This document shows positions 42,313 through 51,438 of a stretch of 64,000 bases of DNA, one piece after another. Source of the stretch: Amulumruptor sp947039275 (lineage in GTDB: Bacteria > Bacteroidota > Bacteroidia > Bacteroidales > Muribaculaceae). Position 1 is the first letter of the stretch; each line of letters begins with the position of its first letter. Made by a program: the position numbers and the translations under genes. The stretch is from assembly GCA_947039275.1 (NCBI GenBank), contig CAMQYL010000001.1, forward strand, positions 151,546 through 215,545. Reading direction: 5' to 3'. The notes below the pieces were generated by a model. It saw only the letters and a list, made by a program, of their open reading frames with translations. It made no database searches and was not told the origin of the DNA.

Positions 42313-43678
42313 ATCTCAAACTATCAAAAAGATTTTGGGTTATATCATTTTGCAAATTAATGGTGTCGTCAATAGACTCGATGTTGAAGCCATACTTGTC
42401 AAGAGGGACGTTGGTGATTTCTACTTTCCCTTTCTTGTTAAATTGAAAATATAAAACGTCAATTTTTTTTCGGTCTAATAATTCTGATTTATCATAAGAC
42501 AATTCGCTATCAGCTATAGACTTTTGGTTACCGAATAACTCATGTGCCATTACGACATTATTAAATTCACGAATAATATAATCACTGTGAGTACTTATAA
42601 CCAATCGAATTCCTTTATTGACTAATCTTGCGAACAATCGAGCTAACAGTCTCTGATTATCAGGGTGCAAATTCATTTCCGGCTCATCAATGATAACCAA
42701 ATCATGTTTCTTTGCAAGATGCTTTAAGTATATTATAAGAGATGACAACGTTTTAACAACAGACGAAGTCATATGAATGGGCAGTCGTTTAACTTGCTTT
42801 CCAGATGTTTCTGGCATGAATTCGACAGATCCTGTCTTATTAACACCAATAACTCCATGCAATAGTTCAGCTTCAATTTTAGCTGCAAACTCGAAATAGG
42901 GACTTTTCCTTTTTTGGATTGTTTCCAAATCATTAGCGACCCGAAGACTTTCTCGAATGGCCAATGGATAACGTTGTGAACCATTATTAACCATATCGGC
43001 TAAACTTGATTCACTTCGTTTGACATCCAATAAACGATCAATCAGTTCGTTTCGGCTCAAAGACAACTCAGTGTTAAATGTATAAATTGAATTCCGCTCA
43101 ACAGTCAACATTCGCGCTCCCATAATTGGAGAATGTGCACAAAATCTCATAACAGAAAAAATCAAATATTCATACATTGGAATGTTTGAAAATTTAATAT
43201 TTCCTTCCGAACTGATAATCTCAAATTTTACTACATCTGACTTTGCTTCTTTTTGGATTTTAATATCATTTCCACCGATATTTATATCCATACTAAATCC
43301 CTCTCCAATAACATTCTTCTGATAGAACTCATCAGTGATTGTCATTGATAGCCTAAAATACCGAAACAAACTTTTATTAGCATCCTGGGCCAATCCATAA
43401 ATGGAATTCATTGAAAATTTAATGGCTTCCGATTCGGCCACTAAAAAATCATCTATATATTCTTTTTTTATGATAAATTCGTTACGTTCATCAATGAGTT
43501 TGCCAATTGCATTGAAACATTGAGGAACTATACGATATTGATTTGAGAAAATAGCGTATAAAAGATACGACATGTAGGTCTTCCCAGTGCTGTTTGGACC
43601 ACACATCAGTATTAAAGGCTTAACCGAATTGATTTCTCCATTCGCAATAACGCCTAAGTTTTTCACATTAATAATCAT
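42293..43678 (-). CDS. AAA15/OLD-like ATPase, partner of the nuclease-like protein
   Basis: The 461-aa protein has Walker A GPNSTGKT at 27-34, an ABC-type signature-like region LSRNELIDRLL, Walker B LVIIDEPEMNLHPD near 325-338 and VISTHSDYIIREF near 360, the layout of AAA15/OLD-like ATPases. It has no Toprim domain, unlike OLD nucleases. It is the first gene of a minus-strand operon with the PD-(D/E)XK-like gene. A consensus promoter lies 32 bp upstream. DNA is strongly A+T-rich, as expected of a transferred defence pair. Confidence 0.82.
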   Translation of the reverse strand: MIINVKNLGVIANGEINSVKPLILMCGPNSTGKTYMSYLLYAIFSNQYRIVPQCFNAIGKLIDERNEFIIKKEYIDDFLVAESEAIKFSMNSIYGLAQDANKSLFRYFRLSMTITDEFYQKNVIGEGFSMDINIGGNDIKIQKEAKSDVVKFEIISSEGNIKFSNIPMYEYLIFSVMRFCAHSPIMGARMLTVERNSIYTFNTELSLSRNELIDRLLDVKRSESSLADMVNNGSQRYPLAIRESLRVANDLETIQKRKSPYFEFAAKIEAELLHGVIGVNKTGSVEFMPETSGKQVKRLPIHMTSSVVKTLSSLIIYLKHLAKKHDLVIIDEPEMNLHPDNQRLLARLFARLVNKGIRLVISTHSDYIIREFNNVVMAHELFGNQKSIADSELSYDKSELLDRKKIDVLYFQFNKKGKVEITNVPLDKYGFNIESIDDTINLQNDITQNLFDSLRYGKSNE

Positions 43679-43709
43679 ACGTTCGAATTAACTACAATGA
43701 TTCAATTTG

Positions 43710-43740
43710 CAAAGGTAAGAAATATAATTGGCATATACAA
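43710..43740 (-). promoter_or_regulatory. Promoter of the ATPase-nuclease operon
   Basis: Minus strand: TTG (43738-43740), 20-bp spacer, TACCTTTG (43710-43717). Confidence 0.75.
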
Positions 43741-43743
43741 CCC

Positions 43744-43774
43744 TTGTGCGAATTACTGAGAATGATTATCTTTG
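43744..43774 (+). promoter_or_regulatory. Plus-strand promoter at the island edge
   Basis: TTG (43744-43746), 20-bp spacer, TATCTTTG (43767-43774). It is back-to-back with the ATPase promoter and drives a short unexplained segment. Confidence 0.65.
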
Positions 43775-43897
43775 CAGTCAGTAAAGAATGGGCGCATATA
43801 CGAGCCGGAATTGTTAAAATTTGAAGGTGTGAACCCCACAGAATTCCATTTTGTAGATTATATGCGCAAACTGCTCACTATCAGAGAAATGCTATAA
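43772..43897 (+). other. Short open frame, possible gene fragment at the island boundary
   Basis: In the gene-free stretch 43679-44052, one frame reads VKNGRIYEPELLKFEGVNPT... and ends IREML at TAA 43895-43897, 41 codons from a TTG inside the promoter. The composition looks protein-like but no ATG is available. A 9-bp inverted repeat (GCGCATATA 43792-43800, TATATGCGC 43859-43867) lies within it. It could be the 3' end of a gene cut off by insertion, or a small RNA. The remaining 150 bp hold the promoter of the next gene. Confidence 0.35.
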
Positions 43898-43958
43898 TTG
43901 CGTCGAGTAAAAATGACGAGAAAAAAATTATTGATTGCAAATATTTTAATGAAAATCT

Positions 43959-43988
43959 TTGTTTTAATTACTAATTGTCATAACTTTG
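43959..43988 (+). promoter_or_regulatory. Promoter of the secreted 227-aa protein
   Basis: TTG (43959-43961), 19-bp spacer, TAACTTTG (43981-43988); the leader is about 58 nt. Confidence 0.7.
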
Positions 43989-44052
43989 TAAGGGATTGAT
44001 GAATCATTCTTACCGATTTTAAAATTCAACCAATATACCACATCTAAGTACT

Positions 44053-44736
44053 ATGAAAAAAGCTGCTATCATGAAAAGGCTATTAGCTGTCCTTGTTACC
44101 TGGAGTCTGTTTCTATTTGCTGATGCCGAGGTTACGGTTGTGTTTGATTTCGCAAACGGGCCTGAATCTGGGATAACGATGCCTTCCGATATTAAATGGC
44201 CAACTGTCAACAACAAATCGGTCACAATCAATGATGGTACGACATTTCGCATGGGTGATATATCTATTCGAACAAAGTACACAAATGCAACCAAATCAAG
44301 AATCCACAAGAACCCCGAAGGTGAGAGTTGGCACTACCGCCTATTTGACGGCAGCAATCTCTCATTCATGTGCGATGACGACAACATTATTAGTGTGCAT
44401 GTAAGCTTAAGTCATCGTGATGATCAAGTTTCTGACCCCACACACGCCAAGATAGTAAACGGAGGAGGAAACCTGTTATATAGCGAAGATAACAAGTCTA
44501 TTGACTGGAGTGGAAACAATCCTGCCGTCACACTAACTGCTGGAGGCAAATTATACGTAACCAAAATTGAGGTCACTACTGATAAGCAGGCATCATTGTC
44601 TGACACTGTGGTGTCAGACAATGCAGAGTACTCTGCGGTCTACTTCAACCTCCAAGGACAAAGAGTGGACAATCCATCAGGAGGCTTATTCATCCGCATT
44701 GTCAACGGCAAATCAGAGAAGACTTATATCCCATAA
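44053..44736 (+). CDS. Secreted hypothetical protein with Bacteroidales C-terminal motif
   Basis: The 227-aa protein has a signal peptide (MKRLLAVLVTWSLFLFADA; start at 44053 or 44071). The mature part is beta-rich with Asp/Asn/Gly. The C-terminus AVYFNLQGQRVDNPSGGLFI is the YNLQGQRV-type ending common in exported Prevotella and Muribaculaceae proteins. The function is unknown; it probably lies on the cell surface or in the periplasm. It is the first gene with chromosomal character to the right of the island. Confidence 0.75.
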   Translation: MKKAAIMKRLLAVLVTWSLFLFADAEVTVVFDFANGPESGITMPSDIKWPTVNNKSVTINDGTTFRMGDISIRTKYTNATKSRIHKNPEGESWHYRLFDGSNLSFMCDDDNIISVHVSLSHRDDQVSDPTHAKIVNGGGNLLYSEDNKSIDWSGNNPAVTLTAGGKLYVTKIEVTTDKQASLSDTVVSDNAEYSAVYFNLQGQRVDNPSGGLFIRIVNGKSEKTYIP

Positions 44737-44901
44737 TTGTAACATAAGTTATTGGAAATGCCGTAGACTGCTGCATAGTCATGCCCTATGGCTATTTCTA
44801 CAACTGCACTTTCGGAGAATTTGAGAGTATCTGCGAGGCTTGGCAGACATGCCTGTTTCAAGCCGTTTATAGCCTATACAAAAGAGCAGGGACTGTATGT
44901 G

Positions 44902-45381
44902 TCAGAGGCGGAAGGGGATGGGGAGGACGTAGTGGACGGGGACTGCCTGGTCTGAGACTACGGCGGGGATCCAGCGGGGCATTGATGAGATGACGCGGAC
45001 GGCTTCGCTGTCAAGGGATGCTTCGACGCTGCGGATGACCTGCACGTCGCTTACGGTGCCGTCGCTGGAGATTGTGAAACTGCACAACACGCGACCAGAG
45101 ATGCCGTTTTCATAGGCTTCCTGCGGATATTCACGGTGGGTATTTATATACTTGAGCAACCCTCGTTCACCGCCGGGAAAACGGGGTTCTTCGTCGACAA
45201 ACCACAGGTCGTAGACCTGCTGTGGCGTGGCTTCGGGATGAGATGCCGCCTCTGCCGGCTGGAGCTGTACGCGTGTGGCTGAGCCCCGGTGATGCTGCCT
45301 CTTCTGAGCCGAAAGAGATAGAGATGTGACGAATATTGTCGCTAATACCAGTGATATGGAGAGATAGTGGCGTGTGAGCAT
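44902..45381 (-). CDS. TonB C-terminal domain protein
   Basis: From ATG 45381 the protein is 159 aa with a signal sequence (MLTRHYLSISLVLATIFVTSLSLSAQ); an in-frame ATG at 45411 would lengthen it by 10 residues. The C-terminal region FPGGERGLLKYINTHREYPQEAYENGISGRV...FTISSDGTVSDVQVIRSV is the TonB energy-transducer fold. Lacking an N-terminal membrane anchor other than the signal and a long Pro linker, it is a TonB-like periplasmic protein rather than a classical TonB. Confidence 0.85.
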   Translation of the reverse strand: MLTRHYLSISLVLATIFVTSLSLSAQKRQHHRGSATRVQLQPAEAASHPEATPQQVYDLWFVDEEPRFPGGERGLLKYINTHREYPQEAYENGISGRVLCSFTISSDGTVSDVQVIRSVEASLDSEAVRVISSMPRWIPAVVSDQAVPVHYVLPIPFRL

Positions 45382-45627
45382 TAACGTTGATGATAATTTT
45401 TGGTGAAGCAAAAATATAACTAAAGCCTAACTTGTGCAAATCACTCTCCCCTATTTTGATATAGTTTATCATCGTTTTAGCTTTATTAAAGCAAAACCTC
45501 CGTAAATACAGCGTCATTTATTGGGTGACAGTTATACGATTATGCCACCTATTCGCGTTAAACAATAAGGTGGGCTTCGCCCTATACCCCATTTCACCAA
45601 TCCACATAACAACGAACATTTCACCTC

Positions 45628-46686
45628 GTGAGTTTCAATAGACCTTTCAGTCATCATCTTTTACGTCTGCATATGTGGGCGGCTTTTGCTCTCATTGCAC
45701 TCTCTCCCCTCGTTGCCACCGCCCAGGAATCCAATTCTGCATACGATTTCCTCAATGTCACATCATCAGCCAAAGCCTATGGTCTTGGTGGAGTCAACAT
45801 ATCCACTATCGGTGCCGGCATCGACATGATAGAGCAGAATCCCGCCTTGCTGGGACCCGAACTCGGTATGGCTGCATCTGCCAACTACACACGGTGGCTC
45901 GGCAGCAGCAACTTCGCCGGCGCGAAATTCGCACACCCCATCAATGACCGCATGGCATATGCCGTCGGACTGCAGTATTACGGCTATGGAGACTTTGAGG
46001 GCTACAACGAGTGGGGCATCTCCACGGGCAAGTTCAATGCCCAGGATGTCAATTTTTTCGGCACACTGAGCCACGACTTCACCGACCGCCTGCGAGGCGG
46101 AGTGACTGCCAAAGTCATCTACAGCGGTTATGAAGAATATACCGCGTGGGCAATGGCTGCCGACCTCGGCATCAACTACTACGATGACGAACATGACCTG
46201 TCACTCTCAGCTGTAGTCACCAACCTCGGCGGACAGATCAAACGCTTCACCGACAGCTATGACCGATTGCCCATCGACGTAAGGATCGGATGGTCGCAGC
46301 GGTTTGGCTCCTTCCCGGTCAGATGGTCTGTGACCGCATGGAATCTGACCAAATGGAAACTCCCCTTTTACGACATCAATAATGACGAAGGAGAACATGG
46401 CGAACTTGTGCTCAAAGACAAATTCATGACCAATCTTTTCCGCCATCTGATATTCTCTGCCGACCTTTGCTCATCCGACCGTTTTTACATATCTTTGGGC
46501 TATAATTACAAAGCGCGCACCGACATGGCTACTTATGACCGCAACTTCTTTTCGGGGCTCTACCTCGGAGCCGGAGTCACAGCAGGCATGTTCGGGGTCA
46601 ATGTAGCGTTCGCTCAACCCCATTCCGGAGGCGCCACCCTTATGCTTAACATCTCCACCGACCTTTCAAAATTCCTGAAACAATGA
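45628..46686 (+). CDS. porQ: Type IX secretion system protein PorQ
   Basis: The 352-aa protein is PorQ-like: signal peptide (ending ATAQ near residue 33), then DFLNVTSSAKAYGLGG, MIEQNPALL and a repeated beta-strand pattern of an outer-membrane protein ending in TDLSKFLKQ. PorQ takes part in attaching type IX secretion substrates to the surface. The GTG at 45628 gives a complete signal peptide; ATG 45673 would shorten it. It overlaps cmk by four bases. The porQ-cmk-ispH order is a familiar Bacteroidales arrangement. Confidence 0.85.
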   Translation: MSFNRPFSHHLLRLHMWAAFALIALSPLVATAQESNSAYDFLNVTSSAKAYGLGGVNISTIGAGIDMIEQNPALLGPELGMAASANYTRWLGSSNFAGAKFAHPINDRMAYAVGLQYYGYGDFEGYNEWGISTGKFNAQDVNFFGTLSHDFTDRLRGGVTAKVIYSGYEEYTAWAMAADLGINYYDDEHDLSLSAVVTNLGGQIKRFTDSYDRLPIDVRIGWSQRFGSFPVRWSVTAWNLTKWKLPFYDINNDEGEHGELVLKDKFMTNLFRHLIFSADLCSSDRFYISLGYNYKARTDMATYDRNFFSGLYLGAGVTAGMFGVNVAFAQPHSGGATLMLNISTDLSKFLKQ

Positions 46687-47387
46687 CCACACCCCGACTC
46701 ACCATAGCAATAGACGGATACTCGTCATCGGGCAAGAGCAGCATGGCGCGCCAGCTTGCCAGCACCCTTGGCTACCGCTACGTCGACAGCGGAGCGATGT
46801 ACCGCGCCGTGACCCTCGCAGCCATGCGACATGGAGCCATCAACTCTGACGGATCCGTCAACCAGGAGTCTCTCTGCATCATACTCCCTGACATACATAT
46901 AGATTTTGCAACCGAGGAGGGGCGGCAGTTTACGCTCCTCAATGGCGAGAATGTCGAGAGCCAGATACGCAGCATGGAAGTGTCGTCGCACGTAAGCGCA
47001 GTAGCAGCCCTCGGCATGGTCCGCAAAGCGATGGTAGCCTTGCAGAAATCCTACGGCACCGAAGGCGGCATCATCATGGACGGTCGTGACATCGGCACAG
47101 CCGTGTTTCCTGACGCAGAAATAAAGATTTTTGTCAATGCCTCAGCCGAGACACGCGCCCGGCGCCGTTATCTGGAGCTACAGGCTAAAGGTGACACAAC
47201 CACGACATATGCCGAAGTGCTCGACAATGTGGTCAGCCGCGACCATATCGATGAAACCCGCGCTGAAAGCCCGCTGCGCAGGGCTGCTGATGCCATAGAC
47301 CTTGACAACTCCGACATGACCATCGAGCAGCAAAACCAGTGGCTCTTAGACCTGTACAACCGCACAATAGCCCGGCTTAAAGCATGA
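46683..47387 (+). CDS. cmk: Cytidylate kinase
   Basis: The 234-aa enzyme phosphorylates CMP and dCMP with ATP. P-loop GYSSSGKSS at 12-20, YRYVDSGAMYRAVTL, MDGRDIGTAVFPDAE and the lid RRYLELQAKG are all present. It overlaps porQ and ispH by four bases each, so the operon is coupled. Normal length for the family. Confidence 0.95.
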   Translation: MTTPRLTIAIDGYSSSGKSSMARQLASTLGYRYVDSGAMYRAVTLAAMRHGAINSDGSVNQESLCIILPDIHIDFATEEGRQFTLLNGENVESQIRSMEVSSHVSAVAALGMVRKAMVALQKSYGTEGGIIMDGRDIGTAVFPDAEIKIFVNASAETRARRRYLELQAKGDTTTTYAEVLDNVVSRDHIDETRAESPLRRAADAIDLDNSDMTIEQQNQWLLDLYNRTIARLKA

Positions 47388-48244
47388 GCGTCAGTATAGA
47401 GATAGATCCAGGATCCGGATTCTGCAATGGGGTTGTCAGCGCGATACGCAAAGCCGAGGCTGAACTCGAAAAAGGCGGCACACTCTACTGCCTCGGCGAC
47501 ATCGTCCACAACAGCGACGAGGTGGAACGCCTACGCGCCAAGGGGCTCGTGACCATCACCCACGAGCAGCTGCGTGACCTGCATAATGTACGAGTGCTGC
47601 TTCGCGCCCACGGCGAACCACCCTCAACCTATGAGCTCGCCCGTCGCAACGGCATAGAAATCATTGATGCAACATGCCCTGTGGTACTTGCCCTGCAACG
47701 CCGCATCAAGCAGTGCCACGATACACGCCAGGATGGATGCCGCATAGTCATCTACGGGAAAACCGGACATGCCGAAGTCAACGGTCTTGTCGGACAGACC
47801 GATGGAGATGCCATAGTGGTGGAATCCGAAGCCGACATTGACAAAATACCTACAGACCGTCCTATCGAACTATACTCACAGACCACCAAATCTATCGGGG
47901 GACTGCGGGAAATATCGGCTGCCATCAGTGCACGTCTCACACCCGACACCACATTGCAGACCCATGACACCATATGCCGTCAGGTCAGCAACCGCGTGGA
48001 CAACCTGCGGCAGTTTGCCCGACGCCATGATGTGATACTATTTGTCAGCGGAGCCAAGAGCAGCAACGGCAAAATACTGTATAACGAATGTCTCGCCGTC
48101 AATCCGCGCACCCACCTTATCAGCAACGCATCGCAGATAGATTACAACTGGTTTGACGGAGCTCAGTCAATAGGTATCTGCGGAGCTACTTCCACTCCAC
48201 GATGGATGATGGAACAGGTACGCGACAGCGTTTCGGTTATCTGA
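47384..48244 (+). CDS. ispH: 4-hydroxy-3-methylbut-2-enyl diphosphate reductase
   Basis: The 286-aa IspH performs the last step of the MEP isoprenoid pathway. The three iron-sulfur cysteines are in GSGFCNGVV (C14), DATCPVV (near 97) and GICGATSTP near 266; CLGDIVHNSDEVERL and LRAHGEPP are also typical. The stop shares bases with the start of the exonuclease gene. Confidence 0.95.
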   Translation: MSVSIEIDPGSGFCNGVVSAIRKAEAELEKGGTLYCLGDIVHNSDEVERLRAKGLVTITHEQLRDLHNVRVLLRAHGEPPSTYELARRNGIEIIDATCPVVLALQRRIKQCHDTRQDGCRIVIYGKTGHAEVNGLVGQTDGDAIVVESEADIDKIPTDRPIELYSQTTKSIGGLREISAAISARLTPDTTLQTHDTICRQVSNRVDNLRQFARRHDVILFVSGAKSSNGKILYNECLAVNPRTHLISNASQIDYNWFDGAQSIGICGATSTPRWMMEQVRDSVSVI

Positions 48245-48744
48245 TGGATAATTTTGTAGCCATAGACGTAGAGACAGCCAACAACGAGCCGTGCTCCATC
48301 TGCGCTGTCGGTGCTGTCAAGGTCGTGGACGGCTGCATCCGTGACCGATTCTACGAACTCGTCTACCCTGAGCCTGACTATATCTTCCGGCACTTCACCG
48401 AAAACGTCCATGGCATATCCATGGACGATGTGGAGGATGCCCGCACATTTGACAAGGTGTGGCGCGACATAGACCGCTGGATCGGCAATCTACCTCTCGT
48501 AGCCCACAACAAGGTATTTGACGAACGCTGCATACGCGCAGCCCACCGCACCTATGGCATGGATTATCCCGACTATACCTTCCTATGCACCCTACAACAG
48601 GCTCGCCGCACCATCCCGCGAGCACTGCTGACCTCCTTTTCACTCCCCTGCCTGTGTGATTTCATGGGCATACCGTTTTCCGATCACCACAACGCCCTTG
48701 CCGATGCCGAGGCATGTGCAAAAATAGCGATGACACTATTATGA
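48244..48744 (+). CDS. DnaQ-like 3'-5' exonuclease
   Basis: The 166-aa protein has the DEDDh motifs: FVAIDVETAN (D8, E10), HNKVFDERC and HHNALADAEA. ATG 48244 overlaps the ispH stop; a longer frame upstream would lie inside ispH and is not needed. It resembles the epsilon-type exonucleases fused or stand-alone in Bacteroidetes and likely acts in repair or RNA/DNA trimming. Confidence 0.85.
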   Translation: MDNFVAIDVETANNEPCSICAVGAVKVVDGCIRDRFYELVYPEPDYIFRHFTENVHGISMDDVEDARTFDKVWRDIDRWIGNLPLVAHNKVFDERCIRAAHRTYGMDYPDYTFLCTLQQARRTIPRALLTSFSLPCLCDFMGIPFSDHHNALADAEACAKIAMTLL

Positions 48745-49082
48745 ATATACCAATCAGACCGCTCCATCTCATGCTAATATCAGCAGTCGCGCTCCTTTCG
48801 GCTGCTCTGTCATCATGCAGCGGAGACAATAACTGCACTTCCGCACATGACACACGATCCATGGCGCAGAGAGCATACAGCCTCGGCACCGAAGATGCCA
48901 ATGCCATAATCGCCGAATGCCATACCGAAACTGCCGTACGCATACGACTGCTTGACATCCGAGCAAAAACCACCAACATCAAAAGCCGCATATCCGAGGA
49001 TGCCGCACACGAATACCTAAGCGGCTTCCGACACGCCCTTGAGCAGCATGGGGACACCCTCGCCACCACCCTCTTTGACTGA
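48741..49082 (+). CDS. Small lipoprotein
   Basis: The 113-aa protein has a lipoprotein signal with the lipobox LSSC at C26 (MNIPIRPLHLMLISAVALLS...). The mature part is helical with no known domain. ATG 48741 overlaps the exonuclease stop (ATGA), making it the last gene of the porQ operon. Confidence 0.7.
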   Translation: MNIPIRPLHLMLISAVALLSAALSSCSGDNNCTSAHDTRSMAQRAYSLGTEDANAIIAECHTETAVRIRLLDIRAKTTNIKSRISEDAAHEYLSGFRHALEQHGDTLATTLFD

Positions 49083-49217
49083 TACATCCCTACGACAATA
49101 TGGCAGCTGACGCGTTGTCGTTTTAACAGATTTTAATGAATTGGGATTTGTAGACGCTGAGAGGATTTGTTAGATTTGTAATTCACAAGAATAAACATCA
49201 ATTCCACCCTCTATACT

Positions 49218-50750
49218 ATGAAAACATCATTCAGCGAGACCGACATACAGGATCTGGCAAAGCGAGGCATCTCGCCTGAAAGTATCCAGCAGCAGTTTGA
49301 CCGATTCGACAAGGGATTCCCCTTCCTGAAGATTGCAGATACAGCCACGACCGACAATGGCATAATGAAACTTGACCCTCTGAGCGTAAACAATGCCGTA
49401 TTGCGTTGGAAACGTTATATAGAGGGTGAAGGGGACTGCATGAAATTCGTCCCCGCATCCGGAGCGGCATCACGCATGTTTAAATCAGTGCATAAATTTG
49501 TCAATGGCGATACGGATATTCCGGCTCCCGGCTCGGAAATGGAAGAGCTGCTTAACAACATCACCAAGCTGCCGTTTTACAAAGACTTAGACGCAGCATG
49601 CCTCCGCATGCACGGCAAGGGAGCCGAAATGCTCAGTGCCTCCGGACGTAACCGCGACTTGCTGTCGGCATTGATTTCCCCTGAAGGGCTCAATTACGGC
49701 AATAAACCCAAAGGGCTGCTGCTGTTCCATTCCTATCCGTTTGGCAACCGCACGCCTGTGGAAGAGCAGCTGATCGAGGCAGCTAATTATGCCAACTGCA
49801 ACGGTCTGGCGCGCCTGCATTTCACTGTCTCGGCAGCCCACGAAGATATGTTCCGTGATGTGGTCAGCCGTGTAGCAGGGCCGCTCCAAGAACTGACCGA
49901 CACACGTTTTGATATTACATTCAGCGTCCAGAAGCCATCTACCGACACCCCTGCCGCAAATCTTGACAATACGCCCCATCGTGAAAACGGACATCTGTTT
50001 TTCCGTCCCGGAGGCCACGGCTCCCTCATAGAGAATCTCAATGACATAGAGGCATCCGTGGTGTTCATCAAAAATATTGACAACGTGGTCAACGAGGCAC
50101 AGCTGCCTGACACCATCAAGTATAAGATGGTACTCGGAGGCATCCTCCTGCAAGTGCGCGATGTAATCCACAAATATCTCAACAAGCTCGGACGAGGCCA
50201 CAACAACCTCGAACTGCTTGAAGAGATAAAGCAGTTCATGCGTTCAATATTATTTATCGAAGACATCCGCATGGATACCCTGAAGGACAATGAGCTGGCT
50301 GAATTTCTCGCAGCCAAACTCAACCGCCCCATACGCGTATGCGGCATGGTGCGCAACCTCGGCGAACCAGGCGGCGGTCCGTTCCTCGTCTATGGCAACG
50401 ACCACAGCGTGCAACCCCAGATACTTGAGAGTTCCCAGATAGATCCCGACAATGCCCGCTATGCCCAGATGCTAAAGACGGCAACCCATTTCAACCCCGT
50501 AGACATAGTATGCTACCTGCGCAATGCCAACGGCAAGAAATTCAATCTGCCTGATTACGTAGACCCCGAAACAGGTTTCATCAGCAACAAATCAGTCAAC
50601 GGAGCTGAAATCAAGGCAATGGAACGACCAGGCCTTTGGAACGGAGCCATGAGCGACTGGAACACCGTATTTGTCGAAGTGCCCGTCTCCACTTTCAATC
50701 CGGTCAAGACCGTCAACGACCTCCTCCGCCCAGCCCACAACTGCAAATAG
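49218..50750 (+). CDS. DUF4301 family protein
   Basis: The 510-aa protein fits DUF4301 of Bacteroidetes, including KFVPASGAASRMFK, a nucleotidyltransferase-like PASGxxSRM loop near 75-88, and VCGMVRNLGEPGGGPFLV near 378. The loop and length suggest a sugar-nucleotide transferase fold, but no activity is established. It is monocistronic and carries chromosomal base composition. Confidence 0.85.
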   Translation: MKTSFSETDIQDLAKRGISPESIQQQFDRFDKGFPFLKIADTATTDNGIMKLDPLSVNNAVLRWKRYIEGEGDCMKFVPASGAASRMFKSVHKFVNGDTDIPAPGSEMEELLNNITKLPFYKDLDAACLRMHGKGAEMLSASGRNRDLLSALISPEGLNYGNKPKGLLLFHSYPFGNRTPVEEQLIEAANYANCNGLARLHFTVSAAHEDMFRDVVSRVAGPLQELTDTRFDITFSVQKPSTDTPAANLDNTPHRENGHLFFRPGGHGSLIENLNDIEASVVFIKNIDNVVNEAQLPDTIKYKMVLGGILLQVRDVIHKYLNKLGRGHNNLELLEEIKQFMRSILFIEDIRMDTLKDNELAEFLAAKLNRPIRVCGMVRNLGEPGGGPFLVYGNDHSVQPQILESSQIDPDNARYAQMLKTATHFNPVDIVCYLRNANGKKFNLPDYVDPETGFISNKSVNGAEIKAMERPGLWNGAMSDWNTVFVEVPVSTFNPVKTVNDLLRPAHNCK

Positions 50751-50869
50751 ACACGTGCACCCATCCACACGACACAGGAGAGGCTGTTGCAGAACTTAAA
50801 AATCCTACCATAAATTGTAGGGATACATCCCAATGCTGTTTACTTAAGCATCTCGACACTGACTTTAAC

Positions 50870-51152
50870 GCGCCCATTGTGGGCGCAGCCTCCATTGTAC
50901 GCTCAAGTATTCAGGACCTCCGGCGGAGGTCAACATATTAGGCCATGGTCATACAAGCCCATAGGCTTGGTTGACCATGGTGACACCATCCCTTTCCAAT
51001 CAATGCCTCCATAGGAGGCACACAACACACGCAGAAACTGTGCGCCACCTACAGCGGCGGAAATCAGTTGCATGACAATAACATGGGTCATCCAATCCTA
51101 ACGGATTGTGTGACCCATGCCTAATATATGCGACCCCACTGGGGTCGCATAT
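50870..51152. repeat. Cluster of perfect palindromic hairpins in a gene-free stretch
   Basis: Within 280 bp lie: GCGCCCA-N3-TGGGCGC (50870-50886); GACCTCC-GGC-GGAGGTC (50915-50931); CCATGGTCA...TGACCATGG with inner CAAGCC-CATA-GGCTTG (50943-50980); TGCCTCC-ATA-GGAGGCA (51004-51020); CATGGGTCA...TGACCCATG with inner CAATCC-TAAC-GGATTG (51082-51119); and ATATGCGACCCCA-C-TGGGGTCGCATAT (51126-51152). No ORF of note is present. Their density suggests REP-like or other repeat DNA, not a set of terminators. Confidence 0.75.
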
Positions 51153-51185
51153 GACACCCGATATAATAAGATGATTGTCATATCA

Positions 51186-51346
51186 AGGGTGTTGCATAAC
51201 TCAGGAATCATGTGATAAACACCGTCAAATTTGTAGGGTCGCTACATGTAGCGACCGTTAAACAGCTGATTATCAACGTCTGCACTGTCCGGTCGCTACA
51301 TGTAGCGACCCTACAAACATGTTTAAATGCGGTTATGCAACACCCT
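51186..51346. mobile_element. Nested inverted-repeat element, MITE-like
   Basis: Outer 15-bp ends AGGGTGTTGCATAAC (51186-51200) and GTTATGCAACACCCT (51332-51346) enclose a second pair of 27-bp arms (51230-51256 and 51291-51317), each of which contains the self-palindrome GGTCGCTACATGTAGCGACC. There is no coding capacity. This resembles a miniature inverted-repeat element; I could not identify a clear target-site duplication. Confidence 0.6.
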
Positions 51347-51438
51347 CATAAATAATAGGGAGGGGGTTGCAAGCCCTTTCCTTCAATATACCTGGATTGT
51401 GAAAACAATAGCTCCTCTGTTTCCGTTATATTGGATGT

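Noticed and set aside
41734..43678. PARIS or Septu as the name for the ATPase pair
   Set aside because: The partner has a D-ExK-Q pattern, not the Toprim of AriB or the HNH of PtuB.
44781..44993. Plus-strand 70-aa frame between the secreted protein and the TonB gene
   Set aside because: Its second half is Gly/Arg-rich antisense of the TonB gene and no ribosome-binding site is seen.
49587..50201. Antisense 204-codon frame within the DUF4301 gene
   Set aside because: Shadow of a G+C-rich gene with no independent start signals.
50751..50941. Extension of an overlapping plus-strand frame past the DUF4301 stop
   Set aside because: It is out of frame with DUF4301, runs into the palindrome cluster and has no coding character.
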